A DNA stretch of 64,000 nt from Desulfotomaculum sp. (GTDB lineage: Bacteria > Bacillota > Desulfotomaculia > Desulfotomaculales > Nap2-2B), in NCBI GenBank assembly GCA_003513005.1, contig DOTD01000072.1, positions 1 through 64,000 on the forward strand, in the 5' to 3' direction. The notes below the pieces were generated by a model. The model made no database searches, had not been told where the DNA came from, and saw only the letters and a list, made by a program, of their open reading frames with translations. The position numbers and the translations under genes were made by a program. Each line of letters begins with the position of its first letter. Position 1 is the first letter of the stretch. Positions 52,845 to 62,581 of this stretch are shown here, piece by piece.

Positions 52845-52914
52845 CTGTTTGTCCCCCCTTCTTATATTTCATAAATATGGGATCGGAGGGTATTTTAGAC
52901 CTATATGTTTTTAA

Positions 52915-52948
52915 CGCAAAAAAAAGGACCAAATCTGAATTGGTCCTT
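52915..52948 (-). terminator. efp terminator
   Basis: On the minus strand AAGGACCAA (52940-52948) pairs with TTGGTCCTT (52924-52932) across a seven-base loop, followed by a run of eight or more T. It separates efp from the spoIIIA operon. Confidence 0.92.
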
Positions 52949-53024
52949 GACAGGGATTTATTTCGGTTAGCGAGTCTTTATATGAAATTTACTTGTCTGG
53001 GGGTCTTAAACATCTTAAGCCGCT

Positions 53025-53582
53025 TTATGCTCTTTTCAGGTACTGCCCTGTTCTTGTATCAATTTGAAGAATGTCCCCGGCATTAATGAAAAAGGGAACC
53101 TGAACAGTGTAGCCGGTTTCCAGGACAGCCGGCTTGGATCCGCCGGAAGCTGTATCGCCTTTTATGCCGGGTGTTGTTTCGACAACTTCCAGCTCGACAA
53201 AATTGGGCAAATCGATGCCGATTGAAGTACCCTGAAACATCAATACGTTTATCGTCATATTTTCCTTGATAAACTTAACTGCCTCACCCAGTTCCTCTTT
53301 GCTCAATGAAATCTGTTCAAAAGTCTCCATGTCCATAAAAAAATAATTATTATCGTCATTGTACAGATACTGAGCCGAGCGCCTTTCCACGTGTGCACGC
53401 GGTATTTTTTCCCCCGCGTTAAAAGTTCTTTCAACAGTCGATCCGGTGCGCAGGTTCTTGATCTTGCAACGAACAAAAGCTGCTCCCTTTCCGGGCTTTA
53501 CATGCTGAAAGTCAATCACCTGATAAACGTCGCCGTCAATATTGATCGTCAGGCCTGTCCGAAAATCATTGGTGGAAATCAA
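53025..53582 (-). CDS. efp: translation elongation factor P
   Basis: Rescues ribosomes stalled at polyproline stretches. The 185-residue, three-domain protein has Lys32 in HVKPGKGAAFVR at the tip of the N-terminal domain and the C-terminal signature KGDTASGGSKPAVLETG. Start at 53582 with AAAGGAGG upstream. It follows pepP by 64 bases, a common Firmicute pairing. Confidence 0.97.
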   Translation of the reverse strand: MISTNDFRTGLTINIDGDVYQVIDFQHVKPGKGAAFVRCKIKNLRTGSTVERTFNAGEKIPRAHVERRSAQYLYNDDNNYFFMDMETFEQISLSKEELGEAVKFIKENMTINVLMFQGTSIGIDLPNFVELEVVETTPGIKGDTASGGSKPAVLETGYTVQVPFFINAGDILQIDTRTGQYLKRA

Positions 53583-53646
53583 GGTTTTCGCCTCCTTTCA
53601 CTTCTGCTGCAAAATACCTGTTTGTTCTAAGAATTTTATAAGATTA

Positions 53647-54717
53647 TTATAATGCCATCAGGTGATCCCTCGGCGCATTGGTAAGCAGCCGCGCTCCTTT
53701 TTCCTCAACCAGGACCATATCTTCAATACGCACCCCGCCCCAGCCGGGAAGATAAATCCCCGGTTCAACAGTTATTACCATGCCCGCCTGAAGTATAGTC
53801 CCGTCTTTTGCTGAAATCACAGGGTTTTCATGTACGATCAGCCCTACACCGTGCCCTGTGCTGTGACGAAAATTTTCGCCGAAATGATATTTTTCAATAA
53901 TGCTGCGGGTTGCCTGATCAACATCGGAAGCCTTCACTCCCTGCCTGATTGAATTAACACCCGCATCATGGGCCTCAAGAACGGTTTGGTAAATACGTTC
54001 CTGCATTTCCGTGGGAGCACCCAGGCAAACAGTTCTGGTAATATCTGAACAATAATCATTGAACTCGCATCCAAAATCCATTGTTACAAGATCACCGGCT
54101 TGCAATTGTTTGTTCGAGGCCACTCCATGAGGCATTGCCCCGCGTACCCCGGAGGCAACTATTATATCAAAGGAGCTCTTTTTTGCACCCCCTTTGCGCA
54201 TAAAATACTCCATTTCCAGAGATATTTCAATCTCTGTGCAGCCTGGTTTAAGATAATTAAGAATATGTGTAAAAGCCTCATCGGCCAGTCTGGCGGAATC
54301 AATAATCTGCGTGATCTCATCCTGGCCTTTGATCATCCTTAAATCTTCAACCATACCGGCGGCGGGGACTAAGACACCGTCAGGGATCTTTTCGCTTAAC
54401 TCGAGGAACTGCTTATGTGTCAGAAAATCCTCTTCGTAACCAAGACGCGATATTTTCCAGTCCTGCAAACAAGTTTTTATCAGATCAAAAGTGGAAGTTT
54501 TTATTTCAATAACTTGCCACTGCCTGCACTCCTGCCGCGCCTGTTCTATGTAGCGGAAATCGGTCAGCAGAAAAAGCTGTTCCCGGGTAACCACCAGGGA
54601 GCCGGCGGTTCCGGAAAAGCCGCTCAGGTATTTCCGGTTTTCTGGCTTCGTTACAAGCAGGCCGTCAATTGCCTTCATGTGCAGCTTGTCTCTTAAAAGA
54701 CCAGCTCTTCTTTTCAT
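53647..54717 (-). CDS. Xaa-Pro aminopeptidase (M24B)
   Basis: Removes N-terminal residues preceding proline. The 356-residue protein has a creatinase N-domain (about 1-125) and the pita-bread catalytic domain with the dinuclear metal ligands in TMDFGCEFNDYCSD (two Asp), HSTGHGVGL (His), VEPGIYLPG (Glu) and GVRIEDMV (Glu). ATG at 54717 overlaps the aroQ TGA by four bases. Confidence 0.95.
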   Translation of the reverse strand: MKRRAGLLRDKLHMKAIDGLLVTKPENRKYLSGFSGTAGSLVVTREQLFLLTDFRYIEQARQECRQWQVIEIKTSTFDLIKTCLQDWKISRLGYEEDFLTHKQFLELSEKIPDGVLVPAAGMVEDLRMIKGQDEITQIIDSARLADEAFTHILNYLKPGCTEIEISLEMEYFMRKGGAKKSSFDIIVASGVRGAMPHGVASNKQLQAGDLVTMDFGCEFNDYCSDITRTVCLGAPTEMQERIYQTVLEAHDAGVNSIRQGVKASDVDQATRSIIEKYHFGENFRHSTGHGVGLIVHENPVISAKDGTILQAGMVITVEPGIYLPGWGGVRIEDMVLVEEKGARLLTNAPRDHLMAL

Positions 54718-55157
54718 CTTTCCTCTTTCTTAACAAGGCTTACCGCAGCCCTTAAACCCAGCAGGTAGCTTTCCGCTCCGAATCCGCTGATCTGTCCTGC
54801 GGCTGCAGGGGAAATTACGGATTGACGGCGAAACTGTTCGCGGGCATAAATGTTAGACAGGTGAACCTCGACTACCGGAATTGATATTGCCGCTGCGGCG
54901 TCTGCCAAAGCGTAGCTGTAATGCGTAAAGGCGCCGGGGTTAAAAACTACTGCGTCTGTTTCGGGCGCGGCATTGTGAAGCCAGTTGATCAGCTCGCTTT
55001 CGGAATTTGACTGGCGGCATTCCAGTTCAACATTTAATTCAGCCGCCAGCCGCTGCAGGAGCGAGTTAATTGATTCCAGGGATAAAGACCCGTAAATCCC
55101 CGGTTCACGCTTTCCAAGCAGGTTAAGGTTTGGCCCGTGAAGGACTAGAATTCTCAA
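54714..55157 (-). CDS. aroQ: type II 3-dehydroquinate dehydratase
   Basis: Third step of the shikimate pathway. The 147-residue protein has LHGPNLNLLGKREPGIYG (with the catalytic Tyr), NPGAFTHYSYAL, and the catalytic His in PVVEVHLSNIYARE. The start is TTG at 55157. It is cotranslated with pepP. Confidence 0.96.
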   Translation of the reverse strand: MRILVLHGPNLNLLGKREPGIYGSLSLESINSLLQRLAAELNVELECRQSNSESELINWLHNAAPETDAVVFNPGAFTHYSYALADAAAAISIPVVEVHLSNIYAREQFRRQSVISPAAAGQISGFGAESYLLGLRAAVSLVKKEER

Positions 55158-55183
55158 GAAAATAACTTCCCTTCCTCTAATGT

Positions 55184-56533
55184 CTAATGTCCGCTGACGA
55201 TCATCCGGGCTATTCGCAATGTGGGTGAACCCTGACTGCCAAAAAAGATCAGGTCGCTGCCTATTCCATCAACCTGCTGAAGGACTTCCTGAATATTTCC
55301 GGCAATGGCAATTCCCCTGACAGGTTTGGTCAGCTGCCCGTTTTCAATTAAAATCCCGGCTGCTCCAACCGAAAAGTCGCCTGAAATAGGGTTCGCCGTA
55401 TGCATACCGATAACTTCAGTTATATAAATACCGTTCCCGGTAGAATTAATCAGTTCATCCGGGGCATAAACGCCGGGCTGGATGTAGAAGTTTGTAGTTC
55501 CGACATCCGGTGCGCTTTTATATGAAGACCGCATGCAATTTCCGGTAGAGGCGCCGTTTTCTTTGGCGGCTGTATAAGTGTTGTGCAGATACCCTTTGAG
55601 AACTCCCCCTTCTATCAACGTCTTCCTGGACATCTGTACTCCTTCACCGTCAAAGGGAGCGGAAGCGATGCCGCCCGGCATAATTCCGTCGTCAATAATA
55701 TTTAACGTCAGCGCTGCAACAGGCTGGTTAACCTTTCCAATGAAAAAGGAACGTCCTTTTTGGACCGCTTCGGCGGTAAGCGCAGGACCGAGCAAATCCA
55801 GAAATCCGGCTGCTACATAGGGATCAAACAATACGGCGGTTTCCCGTGTTGAAACTGGTTTTGCGCCCAACATCCGGACGGCGCGAAAAGCCGCCTCACG
55901 GCCGATTTTTTCTGCGTTGAGATCATCAAACCGCAGGCGGTAATCCATAGCAAAACCTGTTTGTTGATCTTCCCCTTCTCCGGCTACCAGGGAGAGGTTA
56001 ACTCCGCAGTATGTCGCACGGTAAGAATTTTTTATTCCTTTGCTGTTGACGAGTATTACGCAGGCATCTATGTCCTGGTAGTTCGAACTTTCGATTATCT
56101 TTATCCGTGGATCAAAAGCACGCGCTGCCTCCTCCATCGCCTTGGCAAGGTCGATTTTTGTCTCGACAGGAGTTTTGATGACAGCAGAATCATACAGGTC
56201 CAGCTCGGGGTACAGGGGAGAAGGGGATGGAAATATCCGGTATGGATCAGCGGCCGTTTCACGGGCATTTGCTATTGCCTGATCAGCGATATTTTTCAGA
56301 GAAGCCTTTTCCAAATCGGAAGTATAGGCGAACCCGACCTTTCCATTTTTTACGACGCGCAGACCCAAGCCCTGATCCAGGGCTACTTTTATTGTCTCGG
56401 TTTTGCCCTCACGGACTTCGGCAGAAAATTCCTTGTTGTAACTAAGGTAAGCTTCGGCTTCGCCTGCTCCCGCCAGCTTGGCGTTATTACACGCAGATTC
56501 GGCCAAGTTTAATAATGCTTGCTCATCCAACAC
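55184..56533 (-). CDS. TldE/PmbA-family metalloprotease subunit
   Basis: A 449-residue modulator-of-DNA-gyrase family protein, the TldE/PmbA half of the TldD/TldE peptidase. Blocks such as VALDQGLGLRVVKNGKVGFAYTSD, LFDPYVAAGFLDLLGPAL and SFKGEGVQMSRKTLIEGGVL-like segments match. It lacks the HExxxH zinc motif, as expected for TldE. Normally adjacent to tldD, but here about 850 bases and two small genes intervene. Confidence 0.93.
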   Translation of the reverse strand: MLDEQALLNLAESACNNAKLAGAGEAEAYLSYNKEFSAEVREGKTETIKVALDQGLGLRVVKNGKVGFAYTSDLEKASLKNIADQAIANARETAADPYRIFPSPSPLYPELDLYDSAVIKTPVETKIDLAKAMEEAARAFDPRIKIIESSNYQDIDACVILVNSKGIKNSYRATYCGVNLSLVAGEGEDQQTGFAMDYRLRFDDLNAEKIGREAAFRAVRMLGAKPVSTRETAVLFDPYVAAGFLDLLGPALTAEAVQKGRSFFIGKVNQPVAALTLNIIDDGIMPGGIASAPFDGEGVQMSRKTLIEGGVLKGYLHNTYTAAKENGASTGNCMRSSYKSAPDVGTTNFYIQPGVYAPDELINSTGNGIYITEVIGMHTANPISGDFSVGAAGILIENGQLTKPVRGIAIAGNIQEVLQQVDGIGSDLIFFGSQGSPTLRIARMIVSGH

Positions 56534-56640
56534 TACTTTTTCGCTCCTTTCCTCAAAGTAGTATTATTCAATAAAATCAGTCGTATTCCTTTTTTGGCCG
56601 GAGAAAACTGCGGTATTTTTCCAGTTGGATGTTTTTCCTC

Positions 56641-56853
56641 CTAATGAGTGTAAATATTGGTGGTCAAAGCAAAAATATTTCTAAGAGAAGCAGGCGATAA
56701 TTCCTCAACTCGCGCCTCTATAACCGAGGAAGGATCAAGCATAGCAAGAATAGCCACACGCTCGCCGGAATCCTGTTTGGTATAAAAACCGAGAATACAA
56801 AACTGCATGTCGGAACCGAAAACCCTCCGTGTTACTATGTCACCGATCCTCAT
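56641..56853 (-). CDS. hypothetical small protein with YabG-like N-terminal beta unit
   Basis: A 70-residue protein. RIGDIVTRRVFGSDMQFCILGFY resembles the first strands of the sporulation protease YabG, but the rest of that protein (about 200 residues) is not present downstream. It may be a truncated relic or an independent SH3-like small protein. ATG at 56853 follows GGGAGG. Confidence 0.55.
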   Translation of the reverse strand: MRIGDIVTRRVFGSDMQFCILGFYTKQDSGERVAILAMLDPSSVIEARVEELSPASLRNIFALTTNIYTH

Positions 56854-56950
56854 TTTATGAAAACCTCCCTGAATTTCTTTGCAGAAATTGTGTTTAAAAA
56901 GTCAGTCCTTCTAGATAAAAAATATGCTCCAATTAAAAATGTGTGTATCT

Positions 56951-56978
56951 TTGACAAGAATATCTTGCTGCATATTTA
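56951..56978 (+). promoter_or_regulatory. possible promoter of the DUF3243 gene
   Basis: TTGACA (56951-56956) and TATTTA (56973-56978) are 16 bases apart, about 85 bases before the start codon. A short palindrome, CAAGAATATCTTG, overlaps the spacer and could be a repressor site. Confidence 0.4.
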
Positions 56979-57062
56979 AGGAAGAAAATAAACAAAATAA
57001 AAAAGTCAGGTAGTTGATCTTCTAATGCAAGTTAAATTTCAAGTTTACGAGGAGAAAAGAAT

Positions 57063-57329
57063 ATGGATAATGAGGATATCAAACAAGTAATGTCAGAATG
57101 GGGAAGCTGGAAGAACTTTTTAGGCCAGGCAGTAGAGTTTGCCGATGAATTGGGGATTGGCAGGGAGCGTATTTTTTCTTTAGCCCAGCAGGCGGGAGAT
57201 ATACTTGCTGATAATGTTGATCCCAGCAATCCTGAACAAAAGACCGTTAAAGAACTCTGGTCAGTCGCCGATAAAGGGGAAAAGCAAGTTCTGGCTTCCC
57301 TGATGGTCAGACTGGTGTCGAAAAAGTAG
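57063..57329 (+). CDS. DUF3243 (YmfJ-like) protein
   Basis: An 88-residue protein of the DUF3243 family. W-x-x-W-K-N-F-L-G near the N-terminus, AQQAGDILADNVDPSNPEQKTV in the middle and LWSVADKGEKQVLASLMVRLV at the C-terminus match the family. It is the only plus-strand gene between 36 and 64 kb. ATG at 57063 follows GAGGAG. Function unknown. Confidence 0.85.
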   Translation: MDNEDIKQVMSEWGSWKNFLGQAVEFADELGIGRERIFSLAQQAGDILADNVDPSNPEQKTVKELWSVADKGEKQVLASLMVRLVSKK

Positions 57330-57386
57330 GCCGCCCGAGCACAAGGGTTTAAAGGGCGTTGTTGTTCACAGGTGAGCGATTTAGTT

Positions 57387-58805
57387 TTAGATGCGTCTAA
57401 TCTGGCCGTTTGCAGAAACCTGTGTTCCTCCGACAATAAGTTCACGGATTAAGAGTGTCGGCTGAGCATCGCTGACCGGCACTCCCTGGCCATCTTTTCC
57501 ACAGGTACCGATCGTAAAACCTAAATCACGGCCGACCATTTCCACTATTTTGAGCACTTCAGGGCCGTTGCCGGTAAGGGTTGCCCCTCTTACCATAGGA
57601 CCGACCTGGCCGTCAACGATCAGGTAACCTTCTGCAACATCAAAAACAAAATCGCCTGTTGTTGTGTTTACCTGGCCTCCGCCCATTTTTTTGACCAGCA
57701 GGCCGTTTTTGATCTGGCTGATAATCTTTTCTGGATCAGCTTTGCCCGGCGCGATAAAAGTGTTGCCCATCCGGGGGATCGGTTTATGCTGGTACGACTC
57801 CCGCCTCCCATGGCCGTTGGATCTCTTACCATCCCTGCCCGCCGTCATCCTGTCGTAGAGATACTCTTTGAGAATCCCGTCCTCAATCAGGACTACCTTG
57901 CGGGAAGGCGTTCCTTCGTCATCGAAACGGTATGAGCCATAACGGTCAGCCAAAGTTGCATCATCAATAATAGTTGCCTCTTTGGAAGCTACCTGCTCAC
58001 CCATCTTCCCGGCATATACCGAGAGTTTCTTCTGGACAAGATCTGCTTCAAGCCCATGACCGCAGGCTTCATGTACCATAGTGCCTCCGGCTTCTCCCGA
58101 CATTACCACGGGAAACTTTCCTGCCGGCGCCGGTTTGGCGTGCAGCATTTGAATCGCCCTTTCGCCAGCCTTCCTGCCCAGTTCCTCCGGGGGGAAACGC
58201 TTTAGAAGATCAAAGCCCGCTAAACTTCCTGCCGCTTCATAGCCTGTTTGGATAACCGCACCGTCTCCGGCGACGGCATGGACCAGAAATCTTGTGCGGA
58301 TGCGTTCATCTTCAACATATTCACCTGCGCTGTTGGCAATTGTTACCTGCTGGATAACATCACCATAACCGACCATCACTTGCTTGATCAGTTCGCTGTT
58401 CACCTGGCGCGTCGCTTTATCCGCCGATTCAACCATTTCCGCTTTGCGGGATGTTTCCACTTTGTCAGGGCGTTCCGGGAAAGAGAAGTCCACTGCAGGT
58501 TTAACCTTGCGCAGGTCAAAATTATATTCTTTCCGGTCGGCTGTCTTGACCGTACGGCCGACTGTACTGGCAATTTCCAGCAGGCTTTCCTTGCTAAGGT
58601 CATTTGTATAGGCATAGGCGGTCATATCACCGGCCAGGACCCGTAGTCCTGCGCCGGCGTCTATACCGGAATGGACCCGTTCTATTTTCCCTCCCTCGGC
58701 CGAGATTCCGGTAGTGATTTTCTTTTCCACAAAAATATCAGCAAAATCCCCCCCGTTGGCCAGGGCGAGATCAAGGACTGTTTTTAAAGTTTTCTTGTCG
58801 ATCAT
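57387..58805 (-). CDS. TldD-family metalloprotease subunit
   Basis: The catalytic half of the TldD/TldE zinc peptidase, which degrades unfolded peptides and matures some ribosomal peptides. The 472-residue protein has the zinc motif in VHEACGHGLEADLVQKK, then TIIDDATLADRYGSYRFDDEG and GGGQVNTTTGDFVFDVAEG with a conserved C-terminal Cys. It is intact. Its partner TldE is encoded on the same strand further downstream. Confidence 0.94.
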   Translation of the reverse strand: MIDKKTLKTVLDLALANGGDFADIFVEKKITTGISAEGGKIERVHSGIDAGAGLRVLAGDMTAYAYTNDLSKESLLEIASTVGRTVKTADRKEYNFDLRKVKPAVDFSFPERPDKVETSRKAEMVESADKATRQVNSELIKQVMVGYGDVIQQVTIANSAGEYVEDERIRTRFLVHAVAGDGAVIQTGYEAAGSLAGFDLLKRFPPEELGRKAGERAIQMLHAKPAPAGKFPVVMSGEAGGTMVHEACGHGLEADLVQKKLSVYAGKMGEQVASKEATIIDDATLADRYGSYRFDDEGTPSRKVVLIEDGILKEYLYDRMTAGRDGKRSNGHGRRESYQHKPIPRMGNTFIAPGKADPEKIISQIKNGLLVKKMGGGQVNTTTGDFVFDVAEGYLIVDGQVGPMVRGATLTGNGPEVLKIVEMVGRDLGFTIGTCGKDGQGVPVSDAQPTLLIRELIVGGTQVSANGQIRRI

Positions 58806-58881
58806 TTTTTCACCTCTTCTATGTATATATTTACCTTAAAGCTATTGTATTATTGATCAATTTATTCTCTTAAAACGTCTT

Positions 58882-59820
58882 TTAACCGAGCACTGTTCCG
58901 GTCCTGACCGGGCGACCGCGCAGGAAATCAACTGCCGGAAGGCGTTTGCCGCCCTGCAGCTGCAGTTCTTTAACATCCACCAGGCCGTGGTTGGCCTGGA
59001 CCACAAGGCCTTCGGGGCCGGAAACAACCACCTGCCCCGGTATTGTACCTTCCTTCGAACTTTCATTCTCGACGGCTTCTACCCGCCAGATCTTGAGGAG
59101 TTTTTCATCAAGGGAAGTTTTAGCGCCGGGCCAGGGATCCATTCCCCGCACATGATTAAAAATTGTGGTGGCGGGGGCGTTCCAGTCAAGGACCTCATCT
59201 TCAGAGGAGATCATGCGTGCATAGGTGGCTTTTGAATGATCCTGGGGTACAGGTATTAAATCACCGGTTTCCATCAGTTGCAGGGTTTTAACAAGAAGCT
59301 GTGCTCCCAGTGAGGCCAGGCGGTCGTGCAGAGTCCCAACAGTATCCTCCTTGTGGATCGGGACTGCTTCCTGAAGCAAAATATCGCCGCTGTCCAGGCT
59401 TTCGTTGATGAGCATGGTTGTAATTCCGGTTATTTTTTCGCCATTCATAATCGCCCGGTGAATCGGGGCGGCGCCCCGGTACTGCGGCAGCAAAGAGGCA
59501 TGGACGTTGATGCATCCCATCAGAGGCAGATCAAGGATGATCTTGGGCAGGATCCTGCCAAAAGCTACGACAACAATTACTTCAGGGGATAGTTCCTCCA
59601 TCAGTCTGATGAACTCAGAGTCCTTTATGTTTAAAGGCTGGTAAATATCCAGCCCATTAAGAACAGCCTCTTCTTTGACTGCACTGGGGATGTATTTTTG
59701 CCCTCTTCCCTTTGGACGGTCAGGCTGTGTAACAACACCGGCTACCTGTAATCTTTCTTTTAAGAGGGCTTTCAAACAGGGTACGGCGAATACGGGCGTG
59801 CCCATAAAGACGACGCGCAT
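58882..59820 (-). CDS. fmt: methionyl-tRNA formyltransferase
   Basis: Formylates initiator Met-tRNA using 10-formyl-THF. The 312-residue protein has VFMGTPVFAVPCLKAL, the catalytic NVHASLLPQYRGAAPI with Asn and His, the Asp in the SLDSGDIL loop, and the C-terminal tRNA-binding domain with IFNHVRGMDPWPGA. It is 14 bases after def. Confidence 0.97.
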   Translation of the reverse strand: MRVVFMGTPVFAVPCLKALLKERLQVAGVVTQPDRPKGRGQKYIPSAVKEEAVLNGLDIYQPLNIKDSEFIRLMEELSPEVIVVVAFGRILPKIILDLPLMGCINVHASLLPQYRGAAPIHRAIMNGEKITGITTMLINESLDSGDILLQEAVPIHKEDTVGTLHDRLASLGAQLLVKTLQLMETGDLIPVPQDHSKATYARMISSEDEVLDWNAPATTIFNHVRGMDPWPGAKTSLDEKLLKIWRVEAVENESSKEGTIPGQVVVSGPEGLVVQANHGLVDVKELQLQGGKRLPAVDFLRGRPVRTGTVLG

Positions 59821-59834
59821 CTTAATATCTTCCT

Positions 59835-60299
59835 TTACTCGACTACTTTTCGCAGATTTGTTGCCTTGTCGGTAAAAATAATTCCTTCAAGGTGATCGAT
59901 TTCATGCTGCAGCGCCCTGGCCTGATAACCCTTGGCCTCTATTTTAATTTCCTCACCAAGGCGGTTAAGCCCCTTAACCAGCACCCAGATTGCCCTGACA
60001 ACATCCCCAGCCATTCCCGGCAGGCTCAAACAGCCTTCTTCAGAATTTTCGCTTCCGGACTGTTCGCAAATTTCCGGGTTGATTAGCTCAATGAGTTTTT
60101 CGCCGGTATCAACTACGATTGCCCGTTTGGACACACCTATCTGCGGAGCGGCGAGACCGACGCCCTTATAGCTGTACATGGTATCGCGCAGGTCATCAAG
60201 CAGTTTGTTTATGCTTGGTGTTATAGTTGTAATTTCCTTCGCCTTTTCCCTTAAGATCCCGTTGTCTTCACCATATTTGATGATCTGATATACTGCCAA
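59835..60299 (-). CDS. def: peptide deformylase
   Basis: Removes the N-formyl group from nascent proteins. The 154-residue metalloenzyme has all three motifs: GVGLAAPQIG, EEGCLSLPG (Cys ligand) and QHEIDHLEG (two His ligands). Normal length. Confidence 0.97.
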   Translation of the reverse strand: MAVYQIIKYGEDNGILREKAKEITTITPSINKLLDDLRDTMYSYKGVGLAAPQIGVSKRAIVVDTGEKLIELINPEICEQSGSENSEEGCLSLPGMAGDVVRAIWVLVKGLNRLGEEIKIEAKGYQARALQHEIDHLEGIIFTDKATNLRKVVE

Positions 60300-60319
60300 G
60301 AACTGCTTTCTCCTTTCAC

Positions 60320-62536
60320 TTAAAACATATTCTGAGGTTCTATGTCAACAATGATTCTAACTTTAGCAGACGGATAACGGCGATCGAATTCATTAAGGCA
60401 GGCCTTTGAGATATCCTGAAGCTGTTTAACATACAATGCTTTAAAAATCAGGTGCCAGCGGTAGCGGTTTTTTATCCTGCTTACCGGGGCGGGTACGGTG
60501 TTAAACACTTGTACCTGATTATTAAGTCCCTCACTGTTAACAATTTCACTCATTATATTATACAAAGAATTGGCCGCATTTTCTACTTCCATCTGGACTA
60601 TTCCCGTAACAACGAATCTGCAAAGGGATGAAAAAGGCGGGTAATTTAAAACTTCCCGGTTTTTTAGTTCCTGTTCAAAAAAAGCCGGGTAATCGTGTTC
60701 CCTGGCTGAGGTAATTGCAAAGTGTTCAGGTGAATGGGTCTGAATCATCACTTCACCTCCGAGATCGCTCCGGCCTGCACGCCCAGCCACCTGGGTAAGG
60801 AGTTGAAAAGTTCTCTCAGCAGCCCGGAAGTCCGGCATGTAAAGTGTCAGATCGGCGTTTACCACTCCTACCAGGGTGACTGCGGGGATGTCCAGCCCCT
60901 TGGCAATCATCTGGGTGCCGATCATGATATCTGCTTTTCCCTGACAAAAAGTATCCAGTATTTTTTGGTGGGATCCCTTGCGCGACGTGGTGTCGCTGTC
61001 CATCCGCAGGATCCTGGCGTCAGGAAACAGGCGTTTGATTTCAAGTTCAATTTTCTGGGTTCCCGTCCCGGAATAGCTTATATAACTGCTCCTGCAGGAC
61101 GGGCAATACCTTGGAGCGCCGGCAGTATAATTGCAGTAATGGCAGACAAGGCGTCCGTTAATGTGGTAGGTCAGTGATATGTCGCAATGGGGGCATTTCA
61201 TGACCTGGCCGCACTCCCTGCAGGATATGAATGTTGAGAACCCCCTCCTGTTTAGAAACAAGATAGTCTGCTCGTTTTTTTTCAAACGATCCTTAATTGA
61301 TGAAAGAAGGACCCGGCTGAACAGCTCCTGGTTGCCCTTTTTTGTTTCCTCCCTCATGTCAACAACCTGGATTTGGGGAAGGGATCTCTTTTCTACCCGC
61401 TCGCTGATTGTAAGCAGATGGTAAGTTCCGGCGGAGGAAGCGCTAAAAAATGATTCCACTGATGGTGTTGCGCTTCCGAGAACGACGACTGACTGCTTGT
61501 TTTTTGCAATCTCAAGCGCTACCGTACGCGCATGGTAACGCGGACTTTCTTCCTGTTTATAGGATGGTTCGTGTTCTTCGTCAATAACGATTAGCCCAAG
61601 GTTTTGAGCAGGCGCAAACAGAGCCGAGCGTGTTCCCAGGACCACATTTGCGCTGCCTTCCCTGATCCGCAGCCATTCATCACGCCGTTCTCCGTCAGAA
61701 AGGCGGCTGTGCAGGATTGCAACTTCTTCCCCGAATCTGGAGCGAAAAGTATGCAGCATCTGCGGCGTAAGCGCAATTTCCGGCACCAGGATTAAAGCCT
61801 GCCTTCCCATTCCAAGGGCAGCGGCCACGCTGTGGCAGTATACCTCGGTTTTCCCGCTTCCTGTAATCCCGTTAAGCAAGAAGACTTCATGCTCTTTTTT
61901 CTTCAGCCGGTCGAAGATCGGATCAAAAGCTGTCTTCTGCTGGGCGGTTAAATCAAAAGGCCGGGATGGTATAAGATTGTTTAACTGGGCAGGGCTTTGG
62001 CTAGCTCGTTTTTTGGCGGTTAACAGGCCCTTGGACGTTAAAGCGTCAACTGCCGATACGGATACTTTTGCTGTCGCAGCCAACTCAAGACGTGTTAAGC
62101 CGGGTTGGTCTAAAGCGGTTTCCCAGGCGGTTTTTTGAGAGGGCGCGCGCTTAAAAACAGGCTCTGCTCCGGAATTTAAAGGCCAGAGGCCCGGCGCCTG
62201 CCGTGGGGGATGGGCAAGCCGGGGCCAAATAATTGTTTGCAGTGCACTGACAGTGGGACATAGATAGTACGAGGACATCCATAAGGCAAGGTTTAACTGT
62301 TCGTCAGTAAAAACAGGTCCCCTCTCTATGACAGCGGAAAGATCTTTAATACCCGCAGGTTCAGGGGCGCCGGGATTGCTCAGGCGGATAACATAGCCTT
62401 CAATTTTTTGCCTGCCGAAGCTGATCTGCACAAGACTGCCCGTAATTACACGCCCTTCAAGTTCGGACGGAATCCGGTAGGAAAAAGTTCGATCAAGCCG
62501 GCGTGTCGACAGGTTAACTAAAACTTCGGCATACAT
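60320..62536 (-). CDS. priA: primosomal protein N' (PriA helicase)
   Basis: Restarts stalled replication forks. The 738-residue superfamily 2 helicase has an N-terminal 3'-end-binding domain, Walker A NGITGSGKTEVY, the DEEH motif in LIVIDEEHEPSYKQEESPRY, and the zinc-binding insert with four Cys pairs (CREC, CPHC, CHYC, CPSC). Motifs V/VI (MIGTQMIAKGLDIP, QVAGRAGRSD) are intact. The N-terminus begins YAEVLVNL, the family norm. Confidence 0.97.
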   Translation of the reverse strand: MYAEVLVNLSTRRLDRTFSYRIPSELEGRVITGSLVQISFGRQKIEGYVIRLSNPGAPEPAGIKDLSAVIERGPVFTDEQLNLALWMSSYYLCPTVSALQTIIWPRLAHPPRQAPGLWPLNSGAEPVFKRAPSQKTAWETALDQPGLTRLELAATAKVSVSAVDALTSKGLLTAKKRASQSPAQLNNLIPSRPFDLTAQQKTAFDPIFDRLKKKEHEVFLLNGITGSGKTEVYCHSVAAALGMGRQALILVPEIALTPQMLHTFRSRFGEEVAILHSRLSDGERRDEWLRIREGSANVVLGTRSALFAPAQNLGLIVIDEEHEPSYKQEESPRYHARTVALEIAKNKQSVVVLGSATPSVESFFSASSAGTYHLLTISERVEKRSLPQIQVVDMREETKKGNQELFSRVLLSSIKDRLKKNEQTILFLNRRGFSTFISCRECGQVMKCPHCDISLTYHINGRLVCHYCNYTAGAPRYCPSCRSSYISYSGTGTQKIELEIKRLFPDARILRMDSDTTSRKGSHQKILDTFCQGKADIMIGTQMIAKGLDIPAVTLVGVVNADLTLYMPDFRAAERTFQLLTQVAGRAGRSDLGGEVMIQTHSPEHFAITSAREHDYPAFFEQELKNREVLNYPPFSSLCRFVVTGIVQMEVENAANSLYNIMSEIVNSEGLNNQVQVFNTVPAPVSRIKNRYRWHLIFKALYVKQLQDISKACLNEFDRRYPSAKVRIIVDIEPQNMF

Positions 62537-62581
62537 ATCTCGCTCCTGCCAAAAAGGTAATTCTTATGTTCCCAATAGCCT

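Noticed and set aside
52845..52915. Sigma-E promoter for the spoIIIA operon
   Set aside because: CATATTTA-like and ACATATAG-like stretches exist but are not at the spacing required for -10 and -35 elements.
56560..56640. Short minus-strand frame IQLEKYRSFLRPKKEYD after AGGAGG
   Set aside because: It would need an ATC start, is only 17 residues and has no recognisable family; probably chance.
57032..57445. 137-residue minus-strand frame opposite the DUF3243 gene
   Set aside because: The plus-strand gene matches a known family and has a ribosome-binding site; this frame also runs into tldD.
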